Shown: positions 22,501-33,759 of the stretch, in pieces
How the letters are laid out: the number at the start of each line of letters is the position of its first letter
How positions within the stretch are numbered: the stretch's first letter is position 1
Notes under the pieces: model-generated
Databases searched by the model: none
Seen by the model: the letters and a program-made list of their open reading frames with translations, nothing else
Told to the model about the DNA's origin: nothing
Position numbers and translations under genes: made by a program
DNA from: Nemophila menziesii
Taxonomy: Eukaryota; Streptophyta; Magnoliopsida; Boraginales; Hydrophyllaceae
DNA: 64,000 nucleotides
NCBI GenBank assembly: GCA_029959085.1
Contig: JARWIR010000003.1
Location: 34,406,005-34,470,004, forward strand
Direction: 5' to 3'

Positions 22501-23245
22501 AAAGAAATATTTAGTGTTCTTATCCTCGTTTCCAGTTTTTTATTTGTTCCCTCAATACTTCTTCTTCCTCGTGAGCTCTTTGTGAGAAAGATCCATTTGT
22601 AACATTTGTGAGTTGACGCTCAAGTTCCTTTATTGTTTTCTTGTTATTTGGGAAGGTGTTTTTACTCCAAATGGTCAAAGATTTTGTAGTTACCTCATGT
22701 TTTCGTATCATTGTATGAACAGGAGCAGGCGCAACTGGTTCTCCCCACGAGTTATAAATAACTTCCTTGCATTCTTCATGTTCCAACTAGTTGGTTTCGA
22801 ATCTAAATTATGTAGTATGTCGTCTACCTATCCCGTTAGGGTACAATATGATTGGTGAGTACTCCGAGCCCGTGGCCGGTGCGGTAAAAGTTATGGCATT
22901 AGGATGTTGTTCTATCCATTATGTGGTATCAAAAGCCTTATCGGTTTTTGATTTAACAATGTTGTGGTCTGATCTCCGATTTGTCCACATGTAATAGCTT
23001 TCGTAAGTTTGAATTTTCGTTAATGATTTGTTAGAAATAAACTTATTGAAATTAAGAATATGTTGTTGGTTTACTGGTGTATTGCTAAGTATCTCTCTTG
23101 AGTTGAGAATGTCGTTAAAGTTTCTAATAATTTGATAAGGCTCGTCATTGTTGGCTTTCCACATGCTAAGGTTGTTGTACATTTTTAGGCGTTCGCCGTA
23201 TAAATTAGGAGAGTGCACAAACACGTAATAATAAGAAAACATATT
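19545..23245 (-). mobile_element. Decayed near-full-length LINE (endonuclease to RNase H)
   Basis: All ORF2 parts of a plant L1-type LINE occur in order on the minus strand. The apurinic endonuclease C-terminal half is at 23242-22919 (VHSPNLYGER; the usual GDFN reads RNFN here). A linker with EHEECKEVI and coiled-coil character is at 22786-22520. The reverse transcriptase is at 22015-21489 with RQGDPLSPLLFS and the catalytic LLFADDSLFF. The thumb/connection is at 21253-20766 and the zinc-binding zf-RVT segment at 20568-20275. The RNase H is at about 20080-19640. It ends in a short A-tail (T6 at 19540-19545). Many stops and frameshifts exclude activity. No target-site duplication was recognised. 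Confidence 0.9.
21489..21704 (-). pseudogene. LINE reverse transcriptase core relic
   Basis: 71 open codons contain MRQGDPLSPLLFSLLTESF and, about 40 residues later, HLLFADDSLFF with the FADD catalytic dyad intact. Frames on either side are broken. It is part of the LINE 19545-23245 and related to the plus-strand LINE at 56785-59199. Confidence 0.85.
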
Positions 23246-23299
23246 ATCCTTAATCCTACTAATAGACTTGTAGTTTTTTGTTTAGTTAATTTTTTTTGA

Positions 23300-23448
23300 T
23301 TTATATTAAGTACGGGTTTATTAAAATACATTGGACTCATTATTATTTTATTTTTGTTCTGGGTCGTATTTAGGCCTTTATTTTCCTCGTATTGTACAAA
23401 TAATTACTTGTTCTTGATGTAAATTTATTTTGACAAAAAAATATTAGA
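23300..23448 (+). mobile_element. LINE 3' end, very short
   Basis: A sequence of LINE 3'-UTR character ends '...tgatgtaaatttattttgac' plus a short A-run at 23442-23448. No coding part is retained. The assignment rests on similarity to other LINE tails in the window. Confidence 0.4.
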
Positions 23449-23805
23449 CCTTGTAATAAGTATATGTACTGATAAAACGACTTAAAGAGAATATATTTTA
23501 ATAAAGTGAAATTCACTTGGAGTCTTAATTTAGATCTAAATTGGTAAAAAACAAGAGTTCTGATTGACCGAATAACTTACCAAATCAGATTAAAATCTTA
23601 TTTAGTACAAATAATCGTTTCCTTAAACATTATACCATCATTATTTATGGTTACTCAATTCGAGAATGTAATGACAACTGAATCAATTGGATGGGAAACT
23701 ATGTAGAGTTAGTACTACTTAAAGATGAAATTTTAATGGTCATACATGTTGGGATACTTATTTCAGTATACTAGAAATCCCGCATAGACCTTGCTTAGAA
23801 CTTAC

Positions 23806-23945
23806 CTGGACGTTAGCATGTGGTCGATCGTCCAATGAATTGTTAGGTGCTGGCTAGACTCGCCTAAACCATTTTTAAAGGAATGAGATGCCGCATTGGA
23901 CATATTGGGACTACCTAATACCACTTAGGCGATTCGATTTTTCCT
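23806..23945. repeat. Cgcctaa/ttaggcg repeat, copy C
   Basis: The stretch contains 'actcgcctaaacc' and 'ccacttaggcgattcg'. They resemble the GC-rich ends of the CCTAGG repeats at 1640-1956 and 3013-3470 but lack the full palindromes. It is likely a diverged or partial copy. Confidence 0.3.
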
Positions 23946-24004
23946 ATAACCTATAATTTAATATTGCCATTTTTTTAAAGAAAATATAATTTTTGCAAAG
24001 TTTT

Positions 24005-24420
24005 TTTTTTGTCGAATAAAAATACATTAATGAAAAGGTTTTACGAAAGTATTTAGCCAATACCTATTGTATTATGATCATTACAAGCTACTTTATCCAA
24101 TTGGGACGATTGTAACTAATCAAAACTAAACAACTTGCCTTGAAACCCTTGTTTAACTACCCAATCCGCCATAAAATTTGTACTCCTAGGAAATAAGGAG
24201 TACTTAATATTACAAACTGAACTACTTACCCTAGTATCATCAATAAAGTGTTTAATGCAATGAGATGCTTTAGTTTTATTACACAATAGAGGTTGTAAAA
24301 GAGTGGAACAATCATTTTCAATAGTGACCACTCCACTTGGAAATGAAATCTTGATGTACCCCCTTGCTTCAGCCTCTGATAGTGATAAAACTCTCACACT
24401 TCACATTCCCATTCAAAATT
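24005..24420 (-). mobile_element. 5'-truncated LINE, RNase H end
   Basis: The minus-strand frame 24397-24116 begins LSLSEAEARGYIKI (catalytic Glu block), then VTIENDCSTL (Asp) and ends with FMADWVVKQG, the C-terminal block of LINE RNase H. A 3'-UTR ends in a poly(A) tail seen as T10-T11 at 24000-24010. A similar 'tcgaataaaaacac' tail remnant is seen near 24770. No target-site duplication was found. Confidence 0.8.
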
Positions 24421-25555
24421 AGAAGTCAAACAAAAATATATTTGTGCACATCAAATGTAGCGTCAAATTTATTTTCATTTTACCAAGACTAGGTGGTACC
24501 CTACCCGAGTTAGCTAAATAAGCAGTAGAGTGTACTTAAATTTCACTCATAATTTTTGCAAAAATTAAACCCATATAAATATAAACAACCATTTTTTAAA
24601 GTCAGTCCATATTTTAAAAGGTCAACCTATTTTAATATATAAATATAAATTGAAGTAATATCACATAGGAAAAAAGAACAATGAAACAAGTTGTAGATAA
24701 TAAAATAAAATAATTGTTGTATACAGTTTGATTTTTGAACTTTTCTTTGTCGGAAACAACATTTTATCGAATAAAAACACACAAACACATATCCACAAAC
24801 CAGTTACATCAAGTATAAACACGGAGGAAAAACTACCAATAGAACCACTCTATCTTCCATAGTAAATTATTAAAAATAAATTTCAATGTCCTATCCGAAC
24901 CTCCCATGAAGATGCAAAAGAACCCAAACGAATGAGAACTCCATGCGCAACAAGGATATCCACTGTTTCAAACCAAATTCGTCGAACGCGAAATCCCAGA
25001 TAATGATGGTTCCATCACCCCTCCATCATAACCACTATCAAAGTGAGTTTGAACTCAGACAAAGACAAGATTTAGAAGATTATTCTCGCAGACGCCACCA
25101 CCAAAGATTTTCCAATAAGAATGGTAATCAACCTAACAACTTTACGAGATCATTTGTGCTTCATCCAGCCAAAGATCAAATCCTTACCTAGAAAACAATA
25201 TAAAAAATAAATTGTAGTCGAATGACCACACGAAGCTAAAAACATCACAGAGTCGTTGACCATGGCATTAAACTAGGAAAAGAAAACAAATATTTTTCTC
25301 AAATGTTTCGATTTCAGTATCTAAGAGTAATAGAATATTATTATATTTTTCAAATAGATCAACCAAAAGAAATCAAATCACTACCGGAAATCAACAATAT
25401 ATTAGCTAAAAGACCAACTCAAAACCTAACCCAAAATATTCACTTGACAAGAATCCTAATTACATTAATAAAAAAATCAAAAAAATCAAATTAATGGATA
25501 AGAATAAACTAAAAGAGGAAAGGAGACAAAAGATTATCAAGTAGAAGAAAGAAAT
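24421..25555. other. Unassigned, no gene recognised
   Basis: A LINE-tail-like piece lies around 24745-24795. A plus-strand open frame at 24943-25191 (82 codons, rich in Arg/Gln/His) has no motif I recognise and no upstream gene context. Confidence 0.35.
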
Positions 25556-25558
25556 TTA

Positions 25559-25793
25559 GGGCCTGTTTGGAATTGCTTATTTTAGAGTAAGAAAACGCTT
25601 TTAGAATAAAAATTAAATTTTGAAAAAATTATTAAAAATAATTTTGAAATCTAAAATCACTTTAAGTGCCTTTTTTAAAAAAAAAGAACCTATTTGGTTC
25701 TTTTCGTAAAAATGCTTTTCAGGGTCTAAAATACTTTTAAACATCTAAAAACACTTTTAAGTACTTCTAAAAAAAGCACTTCCAAACGGGCAC
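25559..25793. mobile_element. Tourist-like MITE, copy 1
   Basis: Terminal inverted repeats of about 20 bp (left GGGCCTGTTTGGAATTGCTT; right end reversed GTGCCCGTTTGGAAGTGCTT) are flanked by the 3-bp duplication TTA (25556-25558 and 25794-25796). That duplication is typical of PIF/Harbinger-type MITEs. The 235-bp interior is AT-rich, nearly self-complementary and non-coding. It matches 53234-53465. Confidence 0.88.
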
Positions 25794-25799
25794 TTAAAT

Positions 25800-26136
25800 A
25801 GATAGGTTCTTGTGAATAACACAAATTCCCAACTTAAACAAAGAAAAACTATGTTTAAGAAGTAATGATTCAAAATAGTAATAAAAATAGAACTTTAGAA
25901 TTAAAGGCCTCAAACATTTTAGAAGAAACTAAGCAAAACAACACAGAACCTAATTTTCTTTCTCTATCTTTCACTTTCTCTCTCTATTCTCTAACTATGG
26001 TTCTTTTATTGGTTTATTGAGTTTCAAACCCTTGTTTTTTCAACCAATTATTGTTTAGGTTATATTTTTAGTTGGATGATTACCAAGGAAATTATGATTA
26101 TACTATCTTAATCTTTGAAAAACTCCTTCAATCTCT
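25800..26136. other. Spacer, no gene
   Basis: AT-rich sequence with a CT-rich run near 25965-25985. Nothing else is visible. Confidence 0.5.
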
Positions 26137-26795
26137 CAACCCTAAAATTAACCTTAACCTTATACTTGACCTAAACCTTGACCTTAATCCTTAGACTTAA
26201 CCTTAACCCAAATTTTTTACCTTAACCATAACCTTAGTGTCAACCTTAACCTTAACTTAAACCTCAACCTCAACCTTAAACTTAACCTTAACCTTAACCT
26301 TAAACATAATAGTAGCCTTGGCCCTAGCCTTAGCCTTAACCTAGCCTTAGTCGTAGCCTTAGCCCTAAACTTAGCCTTAGACTTATCCTTAGCCATATCT
26401 ATAGCTTTAGTCTTAGCCTTAGCCTTACCCTTAACCAGAACTTTAACCTTAAATTTAACTTTAATCCTAACCTTAACCATAAACTAAACATTAAAATTAA
26501 CCTTAAACTTAACCTTAACCATAGCCTTAACTTTATCGTAACCTTAACCTTAACCTTAACCTTACCTTAACTTAACCTTAACCATAACCTTAACCTTAAC
26601 ATTAAACTTAACCTGCACCTTAACATTAACCATAAACCTTAACCCCTTAACCTTAACCTCAACCCCTTAACGATTAACCTGAATCATATCATTAATCATA
26701 TCCTTAACTTAACATTAACATTAACATTAACCTTAAACTTAACCTTAACTGTAACCTTAAACATAACCTTAACCTTAACATTAACCTTAACCTAA
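26137..26795. repeat. Degenerate (CTTAAC)n hexamer array
   Basis: About 650 bp is dominated by CCTTAA/ACCTTA hexamers (TTAAGG on the other strand) with frequent variants such as CCTTAG, ACATTA and CCATAA. It resembles a telomere-type repeat but matches neither the Arabidopsis-type CCCTAAA nor CCCTAA. The Lys/Arg/Leu-rich open frames over it are products of the repeat. Confidence 0.85.
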
Positions 26796-27281
26796 GTTGT
26801 TAGAAAACGTGTTAGTATTCTATAGAAGTTCCATAATATTAGGAGGAATTGTACAACTGGAGCATGTATCGTGCAAAAGTAGTGGAATATACCCCTAAAC
26901 TTTAAAAATTTAGCAAGAACACCCTTGAGTTATGAAAACAAAATTTATCCTCCAAGTTTATTTCAGCCCCCAAAATTTATCAAAGTCTCAGTTGGTCCAC
27001 CTAAATTTTAAAACTATCTCAAAAATGAACTTTTTTGGTCAAATATAGGTTATTTAGCATAATATAGGGACCTATAGTGAAATTATTTTTTTTAAATAGT
27101 TTTTTTGCATTATATAGAGAACTCAAATGCAACTAATTCAATAATATAGAGTACTTTGCAAGACATTATGGATCTATTGAGCAGTTTTTGCATAATATAA
27201 AGATCTATTGTAATGTTGATTCGTAAATCTACATAAACTGTTTGTTATAAATCCAAACCGTGACAAAAAATAAAGGAGAAA
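26796..27281. other. Non-coding, repeat-like
   Basis: Phrases such as 'acccctaaactttaaaaatttagcaag' and 'catttttgag' variants look like a widespread plant non-autonomous repeat. No ends were determined. There is no gene. Confidence 0.35.
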
Positions 27282-27760
27282 ATGTTCTTTAAACCGAAAG
27301 AAAAAGCTCGAGAAGCCAAACGAGAAAAACTATATCTAATCAGCAAAGCACGTGAAGAAGAGAAGCAAAAGTTAAAGAAAAAACAAAAAGATTTCGATTC
27401 TCCATTTTTTATGGGTATAACTAGATTTGAATTTAATCACATTAGGATTAGTTGATGAAGAGAAAATACCAAAATATGATATAACAGTTGAAGATGGAAG
27501 AAAGTTAGCTAAGGAGTATAGTAGGGTTTTAATGAGGAAACATAGAGTGAGACAAGCGGTTGAATCTATGTTTCTAAAGATGAAGAAAGAAGCGATTGAA
27601 GCTTTGCCGGAGCATTTATAAGCGACGACTTTGGTGCCGGATTTGACTCCTTTTCCGGTGAATAGGTTTATGGCAACTTTAACTCATCCGATTAAAGGGT
27701 ATATTAAGAAGGTTAAGGAATCATCTAGGAAAAGCTCTGGGAAGAATAAACTTAGATGAT
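27282..27760 (+). pseudogene. Broken, intronless copy of an unidentified host gene
   Basis: An ATG at 27282 opens a Lys/Arg/Glu-rich N-terminal helix (KEKAREAKREK..., then FDSPFFMGI). A one-base frameshift near 27425 follows. The next frame continues with LGLVDEEKIPKYDITVEDGR and a charged helix to an in-frame stop at 27619-27621. Sense sequence resumes beyond the stop (LVPDLTPFPVNRFMATLT, then a Lys/Ser-rich tail) up to a stop near 27760. The composition (basic, helical, short) suggests a small RNA-binding or ribosome-associated protein, but I cannot name it. The continuous sense across two lesions shows a once-functional coding sequence; absence of introns would fit a retrocopy. Confidence 0.6.
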
Positions 27761-28839
27761 CAAAGGTTAGAAATTTATTTTCTCGTTATATTAAGGTAAG
27801 ATGGAAAATGATGTTAATTAAGTGATTAAAATTGTGAACTAGTAAAAAATTGAATAAAGAATTCTAATATTTTGCTCTTAACTTGTTCTTGGTAAATCTA
27901 GTTTAGAAGAAGGTTTAATTTGACTTTTAACGGTTGATTTTTACTTTGAAATAGTGATAAATGCAGATTTGGAGATGGTGAGTTAAGTAAGAAACACATG
28001 AAAATATGGGAATATATCCAGTATACTGTAGACTTGAAAAAAATTGCAAATTTTGTTATCTTATACGATTTGTAGCACTAGAATGATGTGGATTCGTGCT
28101 TGTCAAAATGTCCATCATTTTGATTTGATTGTTAACTATTGTTTCAGTTGTGGTTTATTGTTTGCATATTTTTTGTTGAGTAATGATATTTATCACTTCT
28201 TTTTGGTTCACCCTTATATCACTTCATATTTGAAGGTTTTAAACACCAATCTGAGTATTTCTCTTTCCTAAATATTTTTTCTCTCTCTTCGATTTAATGC
28301 CACATAAGGTGACACATTAGGGTGATACAAAGGTGAACAAAAAAGGAGTGATAAATATCATTACTCTTTGTTGTTTCATGGTAAGGATGGAAATTGATAG
28401 GATTGAGAACCAAAACCCAATAAATAATCAAATTTGATTACATAACCATGATTAGAATTGTTTTAATTTGATTTTTAGCTGTGTAACCGATAATTAATCT
28501 TGTTAAAACTCATTAGATGTTAGGTATTTGTTATTAAATAAAATTGAAAACCAAAAATAATTTATCATGCAAATAATTTATGTTTTTTCAATAATGTAAG
28601 TTAAAAAATATTTAAATCTTGAACGCAAATATCAAATTTGATCATTTTAATTAACAAATATTATCTTTTTTAATTGAAAACTTCCCTCAATCTCATACAC
28701 ATGAAGTAAAAGATTAGTTTTTTTTTTGTCAATAAAAGATTAGCTTACAATAATAACATCGTAGACAATTTTTTGTTATTGAAATCAAGTGGAATAGAAC
28801 GCATAACATGATAGAGTTAAATTTGGCCTTGAGTGTAAA
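27761..28839. other. AT-rich stretch, no gene recognised
   Basis: A plus-strand open frame (28044-28271) rich in Phe/Tyr/Ser codons has no supporting feature. No RNA genes or repeats were recognised. Confidence 0.5.
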
Positions 28840-29180
28840 AAATCTTGAAAATTTAAAAAATTTGAACAAAAATTAATTTTGAAAAAAGAAATACTAAAAA
28901 TTAGTAACATACCACAAAAATTGTGAAAATATTTTGTTAAAATGGATGTTGGGATGAAAATTAAGAAATATAAATAATATAAATAATAGTGGAGATATAA
29001 AATTTTAGTTTAAAAATTTGATGTTCATGATAAATTGTTGAAAGTGACTGATATTTGTTTTTTAGTTGGATTTATGATGATAAGATATTAATTTTTTCAT
29101 CAACATGACAGCTTATTTTTATTTTAAATTTATAATTTATAATTTATAAAGAAATTTAAGTAAAACTAAATATGAAGTTG
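28840..29180 (+). repeat. Dispersed AT-rich repeat, copy 2
   Basis: It aligns over about 300 bp with 18880-19210: 'ggatgttgggatgaaaattaag', 'ggagatataaaattttagttta', 'aatttgatgttca' and a closing 'tataatttataaagaaattt'. Same orientation as copy 1; non-coding. Confidence 0.55.
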
Positions 29181-29224
29181 TAATTAATCAGGAATTATTA
29201 CATTTTTTGTGGAATTAGTTGGGC

Positions 29225-29475
29225 GTTGTCTCTTTAGTTAATGGATTAATGTCCGAAAATCTCTTTAAGTTAGAATTAATTCTTCCTCATCACAACCATC
29301 ATTTTTTTTACTCATAAAAGATGCTATACATTTTTTTTCTTTTTTTTATCCATAAAAAAAAGTTGTTTGAGCTATAGGATTCTTACTTAAAATTTAAATT
29401 ATGAGAAGTTGTTCAGAACTCAGATTTTAAGTTTTGAACTTCTTATAATTCATTTTTTTTTTTAAAACAATATGT
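29225..29475 (-). repeat. Dispersed repeat, inverted partner of 49040-49265
   Basis: Its reverse complement matches 49040-49265. Shared blocks: AAATCTGAGTTCT, 'ctcaaacaactttttttatgg' (there 'ctcaaacgactatttttatgg'), 'aaaaatgatggttgtg' and 'attaatccatt'. Non-coding; likely a short DNA element. Confidence 0.55.
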
Positions 29476-29739
29476 TTTACGGGATAATGGACAATACTAT
29501 GAGAATTTATTAAGGATTAACCTTAATTAAATACTCCACAAGGCTTTTTTAATATTAAACCCTTCAAAAATGTTTGCTTTTAAGTAAGTTCTCTATTTAT
29601 ATAGCTTCTGCTATGGACATCAATTCTTTAAGAAATTGAGGATGCTCTAGGATTTTCAAAGTCAACAAAGCCAGCTCATTAAGCAAATATCATAAAGTCC
29701 CTACAGAATAAATTAGTGGGAAAAAAAAAGGTCTCTATT

Positions 29740-30200
29740 TAATGGCTAACAGACAAGGTGCATGCTCAAAGTGATGGGATGTGGAAAGAACAATGGCTCT
29801 CGAAGGGTAGAAAGAAAGTGCCTATCAAATCAGTACTCGATGTTGTCACAGATCATGTTATATCCAGTTACTACCAAAAAATCTTTGCATGACTTTCAAC
29901 TTATATGAATATGGAAACTACTCAACTAGGTCCGGGTATTACCTACTCTCAATTCTTTGAAGAATTAAACCCACTGAATCAATGCTCCTCATCTCACTCT
30001 CTCTCTAACTGACCAAGATCCGATTGTTCATTTGGAAGTGTGTCAAAAATGCCCTACCCACAAAGTGGAATATATTCAAAAGAAATTATTAGCTCTTTAT
30101 CACTTATGGAATATTAAACCAACCATAGATAGAGTTTAGTCAATAGCCCGCTCAGACAATAGATTGATTGCGATATTGTAGCTAAGAGTTTGTAGGCAAC
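29740..30200 (+). mobile_element. Decayed LINE fragment (zinc-binding RT region)
   Basis: Translated fragments YSTRSGYYLLSIL (near 29927) and KIRLFIWKCVKNALPTKWNIFKR (near 30016-30085) match the conserved region ahead of the zf-RVT motif of plant LINEs. Stops occur between them. No ends were identified. 30201-30576 beyond it shows nothing. Confidence 0.6.
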
Positions 30201-30576
30201 TTAATATGGCTTAATATACTCTCAGTCAAGTGGCATTCCTTGCATTTTAAAATGTAATAGCCCAAATATATAGTCAGTTCAGAGAATCTTTCTCCATGTC
30301 ATGAATTCCTAGCTAGTTGCTACGTGCTTCATTTAATTTCTTAATTGCTTTTCTTCTAATCTAGTGATTTTCAAGGACAAATAAAAATCCATCTATTCAT
30401 AAGATAGAGAATAGAGTAAAAGGTAGAGGTTGTTATGTATATTTTTTAAATTCCAAAGTATGATACGAATATAAGAAATGACATTTAAGTTTTATAAAAT
30501 TTAAATGCACTCATAAAGACTATTTTATAGTTAAATGAAATTGACACAAATAGCAAGGGTAGCAAAGTATAATTAA

Positions 30577-32109
30577 TCAGTCCCTTCTCACAATCCTCAC
30601 AGGACATCCACCTTTCATCTTTGAAGTCAACTGAGTTAAGAGAACGGGCTCAACACCTTCCTCCACCAACGGCACCACCCTAAACTGCCGTAAAACACCA
30701 GAAACCACCCTTTTCATTTGCAAGAAAGCCATCTCCTTACCCAAACACATCCTAGGCCCAGCCTGAAAAACTGGATACTCATAAGGATCCCTTGCCACAA
30801 ACTTCCACTTTCCGGTGGTGGTCGTATCCTTTTCCAACCACCTTTCAGGACGAAACTCCGCCCAATCTGGTCCCCATATACTCTCCGATCGCCCCATGGC
30901 ATAAACATGATATTGTACTCTGTTCTTTTTCTTAACAGTTGTACCATCTGGTAAAACATCATCTTGTTGAGCTTCTTTATTGTCCACAGGTACTGGTGGG
31001 TAAAGTCTCATGCTTTCACATAACGAAGCATGAGTATAAACCATGTCTTGCACTTTATTATATACAGACGAAGCCTCAGATTTTACAAAAATCTCTTTCA
31101 AAATCTCTTTTTCAACTTCTGGTTTTCCAGAAAGTTTCCAGAAAAACCATGTTAATGCAGCTGATGTTGTGTCACGACCAGCGAGGATAAAACTTATCAC
31201 TATATCGATTATAAAATCTTCATCATAATCCCCGGAGCTCAAAAATCTTGATAATAAATCAACAGATTCGAGTGTTGATTTTTCTTCAAGTTCTTGTTTC
31301 TTCACTTTGATGATATCTTTAGCAAATTTACGAACCTGTTCAACAGCAATTCTCAGTTTCTTCTCTGAACCAATGTCTAACACACGTTTGATTTTCCATA
31401 AAATAGTATGAAAGTAACCAAATCTTTGACTACTAATTTGAGCAGCTTCTTCAAATACAATAGCAAATTCTGCTTGAGGTAGAGATGGTAATAGATAACA
31501 AGGATCATATCCAAATGAAATCTGGCAAATATTATCAAACGCGAATCTCTGAAGAATGTCTTGAAAATCAACAACAGTTTTCTGAGCAGCTGCTAAATCC
31601 AGGGTCGGAACCAAACGGTTAACAATCTCAGCATCAACTACATCTTCAACAAATTTCCGTAGAGTATTTGTGCTAAATTCACGGCTAGAAACTTGTCTTT
31701 GGAACTTCCATGTTGGACCATCTGAATTAAATATGCCATTGCCAAGCAAGTCTGATACAGTTGTTCGAAGCAAACTACCCTTTTTATAAATATCAAAACG
31801 TTTTTGGAGAATATGTTGAACATTAATAGGATTTGCAGTAATGATATGTCGGCGACCAAGAGAACGATGAAGAGTGAAAGTTAAGTTTGGTGAGCTTCTA
31901 ACAATTTCTGATGTCCATTGAGTTTCTTTTTCTATATTTTGAAGTATTGAAAAATACGAACCGATAATTGGGTATGATTTCGGAAGATTTTTACTAGGCC
32001 TTGATGATGAGCTATTTAGGTTTGTGAAGGTTCTGAAAGTGATGAAGAAAATGAATAGCAATGGAATGAATGAGAAGAGAAGCAAGTTTGATACATCAGG
32101 GAGTGACAT
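30577..32109 (-). CDS. CYP94A: Cytochrome P450, CYP94A-type fatty-acid hydroxylase
   Basis: This intronless gene encodes 510 residues, the usual length for the family. CYP94A enzymes are ER-anchored heme monooxygenases that hydroxylate fatty acids at or near the omega end using NADPH-P450 reductase; they act in cutin formation and lipid signalling. In sequence order: an N-terminal hydrophobic anchor (residues 7-27), a Pro-rich hinge and LPKSYPIIGSY (42-52), C-helix WKFQR (134-138), I-helix oxygen-binding AGRDTTS (310-316), ExxR as ESMR (365-368), FRPERW (419-424), and heme loop FQAGPRMCLG with the axial Cys455. All catalytic motifs are intact. The DFQDILQRFAFDNICQISFG segment and the SFILAGRDTTSAALTWFFW block are typical of CYP94A; CYP94B (jasmonoyl-Ile hydroxylases) is the main alternative. 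The start codon is the first Met before the anchor. A 37-residue fragment of a paralogue lies at 9854-9972. Confidence 0.95.
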   Translation of the reverse strand: MSLPDVSNLLLFSFIPLLFIFFITFRTFTNLNSSSSRPSKNLPKSYPIIGSYFSILQNIEKETQWTSEIVRSSPNLTFTLHRSLGRRHIITANPINVQHILQKRFDIYKKGSLLRTTVSDLLGNGIFNSDGPTWKFQRQVSSREFSTNTLRKFVEDVVDAEIVNRLVPTLDLAAAQKTVVDFQDILQRFAFDNICQISFGYDPCYLLPSLPQAEFAIVFEEAAQISSQRFGYFHTILWKIKRVLDIGSEKKLRIAVEQVRKFAKDIIKVKKQELEEKSTLESVDLLSRFLSSGDYDEDFIIDIVISFILAGRDTTSAALTWFFWKLSGKPEVEKEILKEIFVKSEASSVYNKVQDMVYTHASLCESMRLYPPVPVDNKEAQQDDVLPDGTTVKKKNRVQYHVYAMGRSESIWGPDWAEFRPERWLEKDTTTTGKWKFVARDPYEYPVFQAGPRMCLGKEMAFLQMKRVVSGVLRQFRVVPLVEEGVEPVLLTQLTSKMKGGCPVRIVRRD

Positions 32110-32183
32110 TGGTACTGAAAGGTGTGGATTATTACTAGGTAGTTAGGTAGATAGAAGATACTGGGAAACTTAGATACGTGTGA

Positions 32184-32195
32184 CATATATATATC
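32184..32195 (-). promoter_or_regulatory. TATA box of the CYP94A gene
   Basis: The minus strand reads GGATATATATATG about 75-85 bp upstream of the start codon at 32109. ACGTG-type cores lie on both sides (TACGTG at 32175-32180 on the plus strand; AACGTGG just upstream), which could bind bZIP or bHLH factors. Spacing is right for a plant core promoter; the function is inferred. Confidence 0.55.
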
Positions 32196-32199
32196 CACG

Positions 32200-33759
32200 T
32201 TGTTTAGAAATTATAGTTCGCATATACCAACAAAAATCATACCATTAAAATACTAATGAAATGATTTGAAAAGATCAGATATAAATTTTCAATTTCATTA
32301 TTTTATTTTATTTTCATACAAGAGAAGAGAGGCAATAATGCCGTTAAGAATTAAAAGTTACACGAAAAACCATAGTTCTTATTAATACTCTAATACAACT
32401 CTAGCTGTTGCATAATCACTACGGTCCCTCATAATGAAGCTCGAAAAATAATCTGGTGACTCAATGAATTTCATTATTTTATCAACTTCATTTTGTCTTT
32501 TTCAATATCTACGTTCAATCAAATTATACAAGATCATTTGATATATATTTTTCTTTTTTTTTTGGTCGGTCATTTGATATCTATTAGTTGTATGGCTTTT
32601 AATGGTATATATTATTACTTTATTTTATAATATATACTAACTTAAAAAATTTAAACAACACATATTTTTTTAGGATCAATGGCCTAAAAGAATTCCTTGA
32701 TGAATTGTTGTGACCATAAAAAATCTCAATACTACCTACGTTGATGAAATATCTCTTATGTTGTTTAAAAAACAAAACTAGTACAATAAGATTCTACTGT
32801 GTTCATTCCCACACTCTATTTATGGTACGTGCAGTATATATTCTTTCTCTTTTAACGGTTGTCTCTCTCCTCCGTACACCAGCACTGTACAATCACTACA
32901 ATCTCATACATGTTTTGGTGGGAGCAAAACAAAACAAAGCTCATCTAAAAGAAACAAAATGTTTACTCTCGATGAAGAAAAACGCTTCAAGTTTAGAGAT
33001 TTATGTTGGCGTCTATTTAAGAAGACGAAAAAAAACTCAGTATCAGTTTTTTTTTCGTACATTTATTTATGGTTTAACGCTATGTAATGATTAATGTATG
33101 TTATTATGATGATAAACTAATTTTTATACATATAATCTCGTTATTTTTAGTATAGTGTTATGGTTTTTTAGGTGCTTGAAATATGCAAAATATGTTGTTA
33201 TATAGGTATGTCTATTATGTATGTATAGGCTAGTCATGTATGTTGAATGTCTGAAATGTTTTGGAAACATAAATTGTAATGGATAAATACCCATTTGGAT
33301 TCATATACTGAAAGTATGAGTTCAAATGGGTGAATACCTATTTGGATTCACATACCAAACTATATAAGTTAAAATGGGTAAAAAGACCTTAAGATTTATA
33401 TATTGGGGATTTTATGAGTCAAATGGTGAATTCACATTCACATTTGTATACGATAAAATATGAGTTCAAATAATCGATTGCCTTTTGGGATTTGTATATT
33501 GGAAAAGGTAATGGAACTTATTGGTAAATTTTCAGTGGAATCTGAAAAGACTTAAAGTAGATAGTATATCAATTGTGAATATCCACTAACGTTGTGGCAT
33601 ATTAATAGGTATTTACCCATAGGTAAGAGTCCACCCTATGCATATCATTAAAATATGTAATACGTGATGATGAATTTCTACCCATTGAGACTAGTCGATG
33701 GTTCTGATAACTAATTGGGCTCGTTGATCAACTGCAAAAGGATATTTACATTTAACTAT
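32200..33759. other. Spacer; local repeat at 33277-33500
   Basis: An open frame at 32741-33094 (plus) is not supported by any motif. Between 33277 and 33500 a unit of about 70-80 bp is repeated loosely ('atacccatttggattcatatac...gagttcaaatggg', recurring near 33331 and 33465). Otherwise nothing is seen. Confidence 0.45.

Noticed and set aside
26217..26480. Lys/Arg/Leu-rich open frame on the minus strand
   Set aside because: It is only a translation of the degenerate hexamer array; the apparent protein has no independent sequence.
26137..26795. A true plant telomere or chromosome end
   Set aside because: The unit is not CCCTAAA, it is degenerate, and unique sequence continues on both sides.
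32741..33094. 117-codon plus-strand frame between the P450 and the decayed gene
   Set aside because: No domain, composition follows the AT-rich background, no promoter or codon support.
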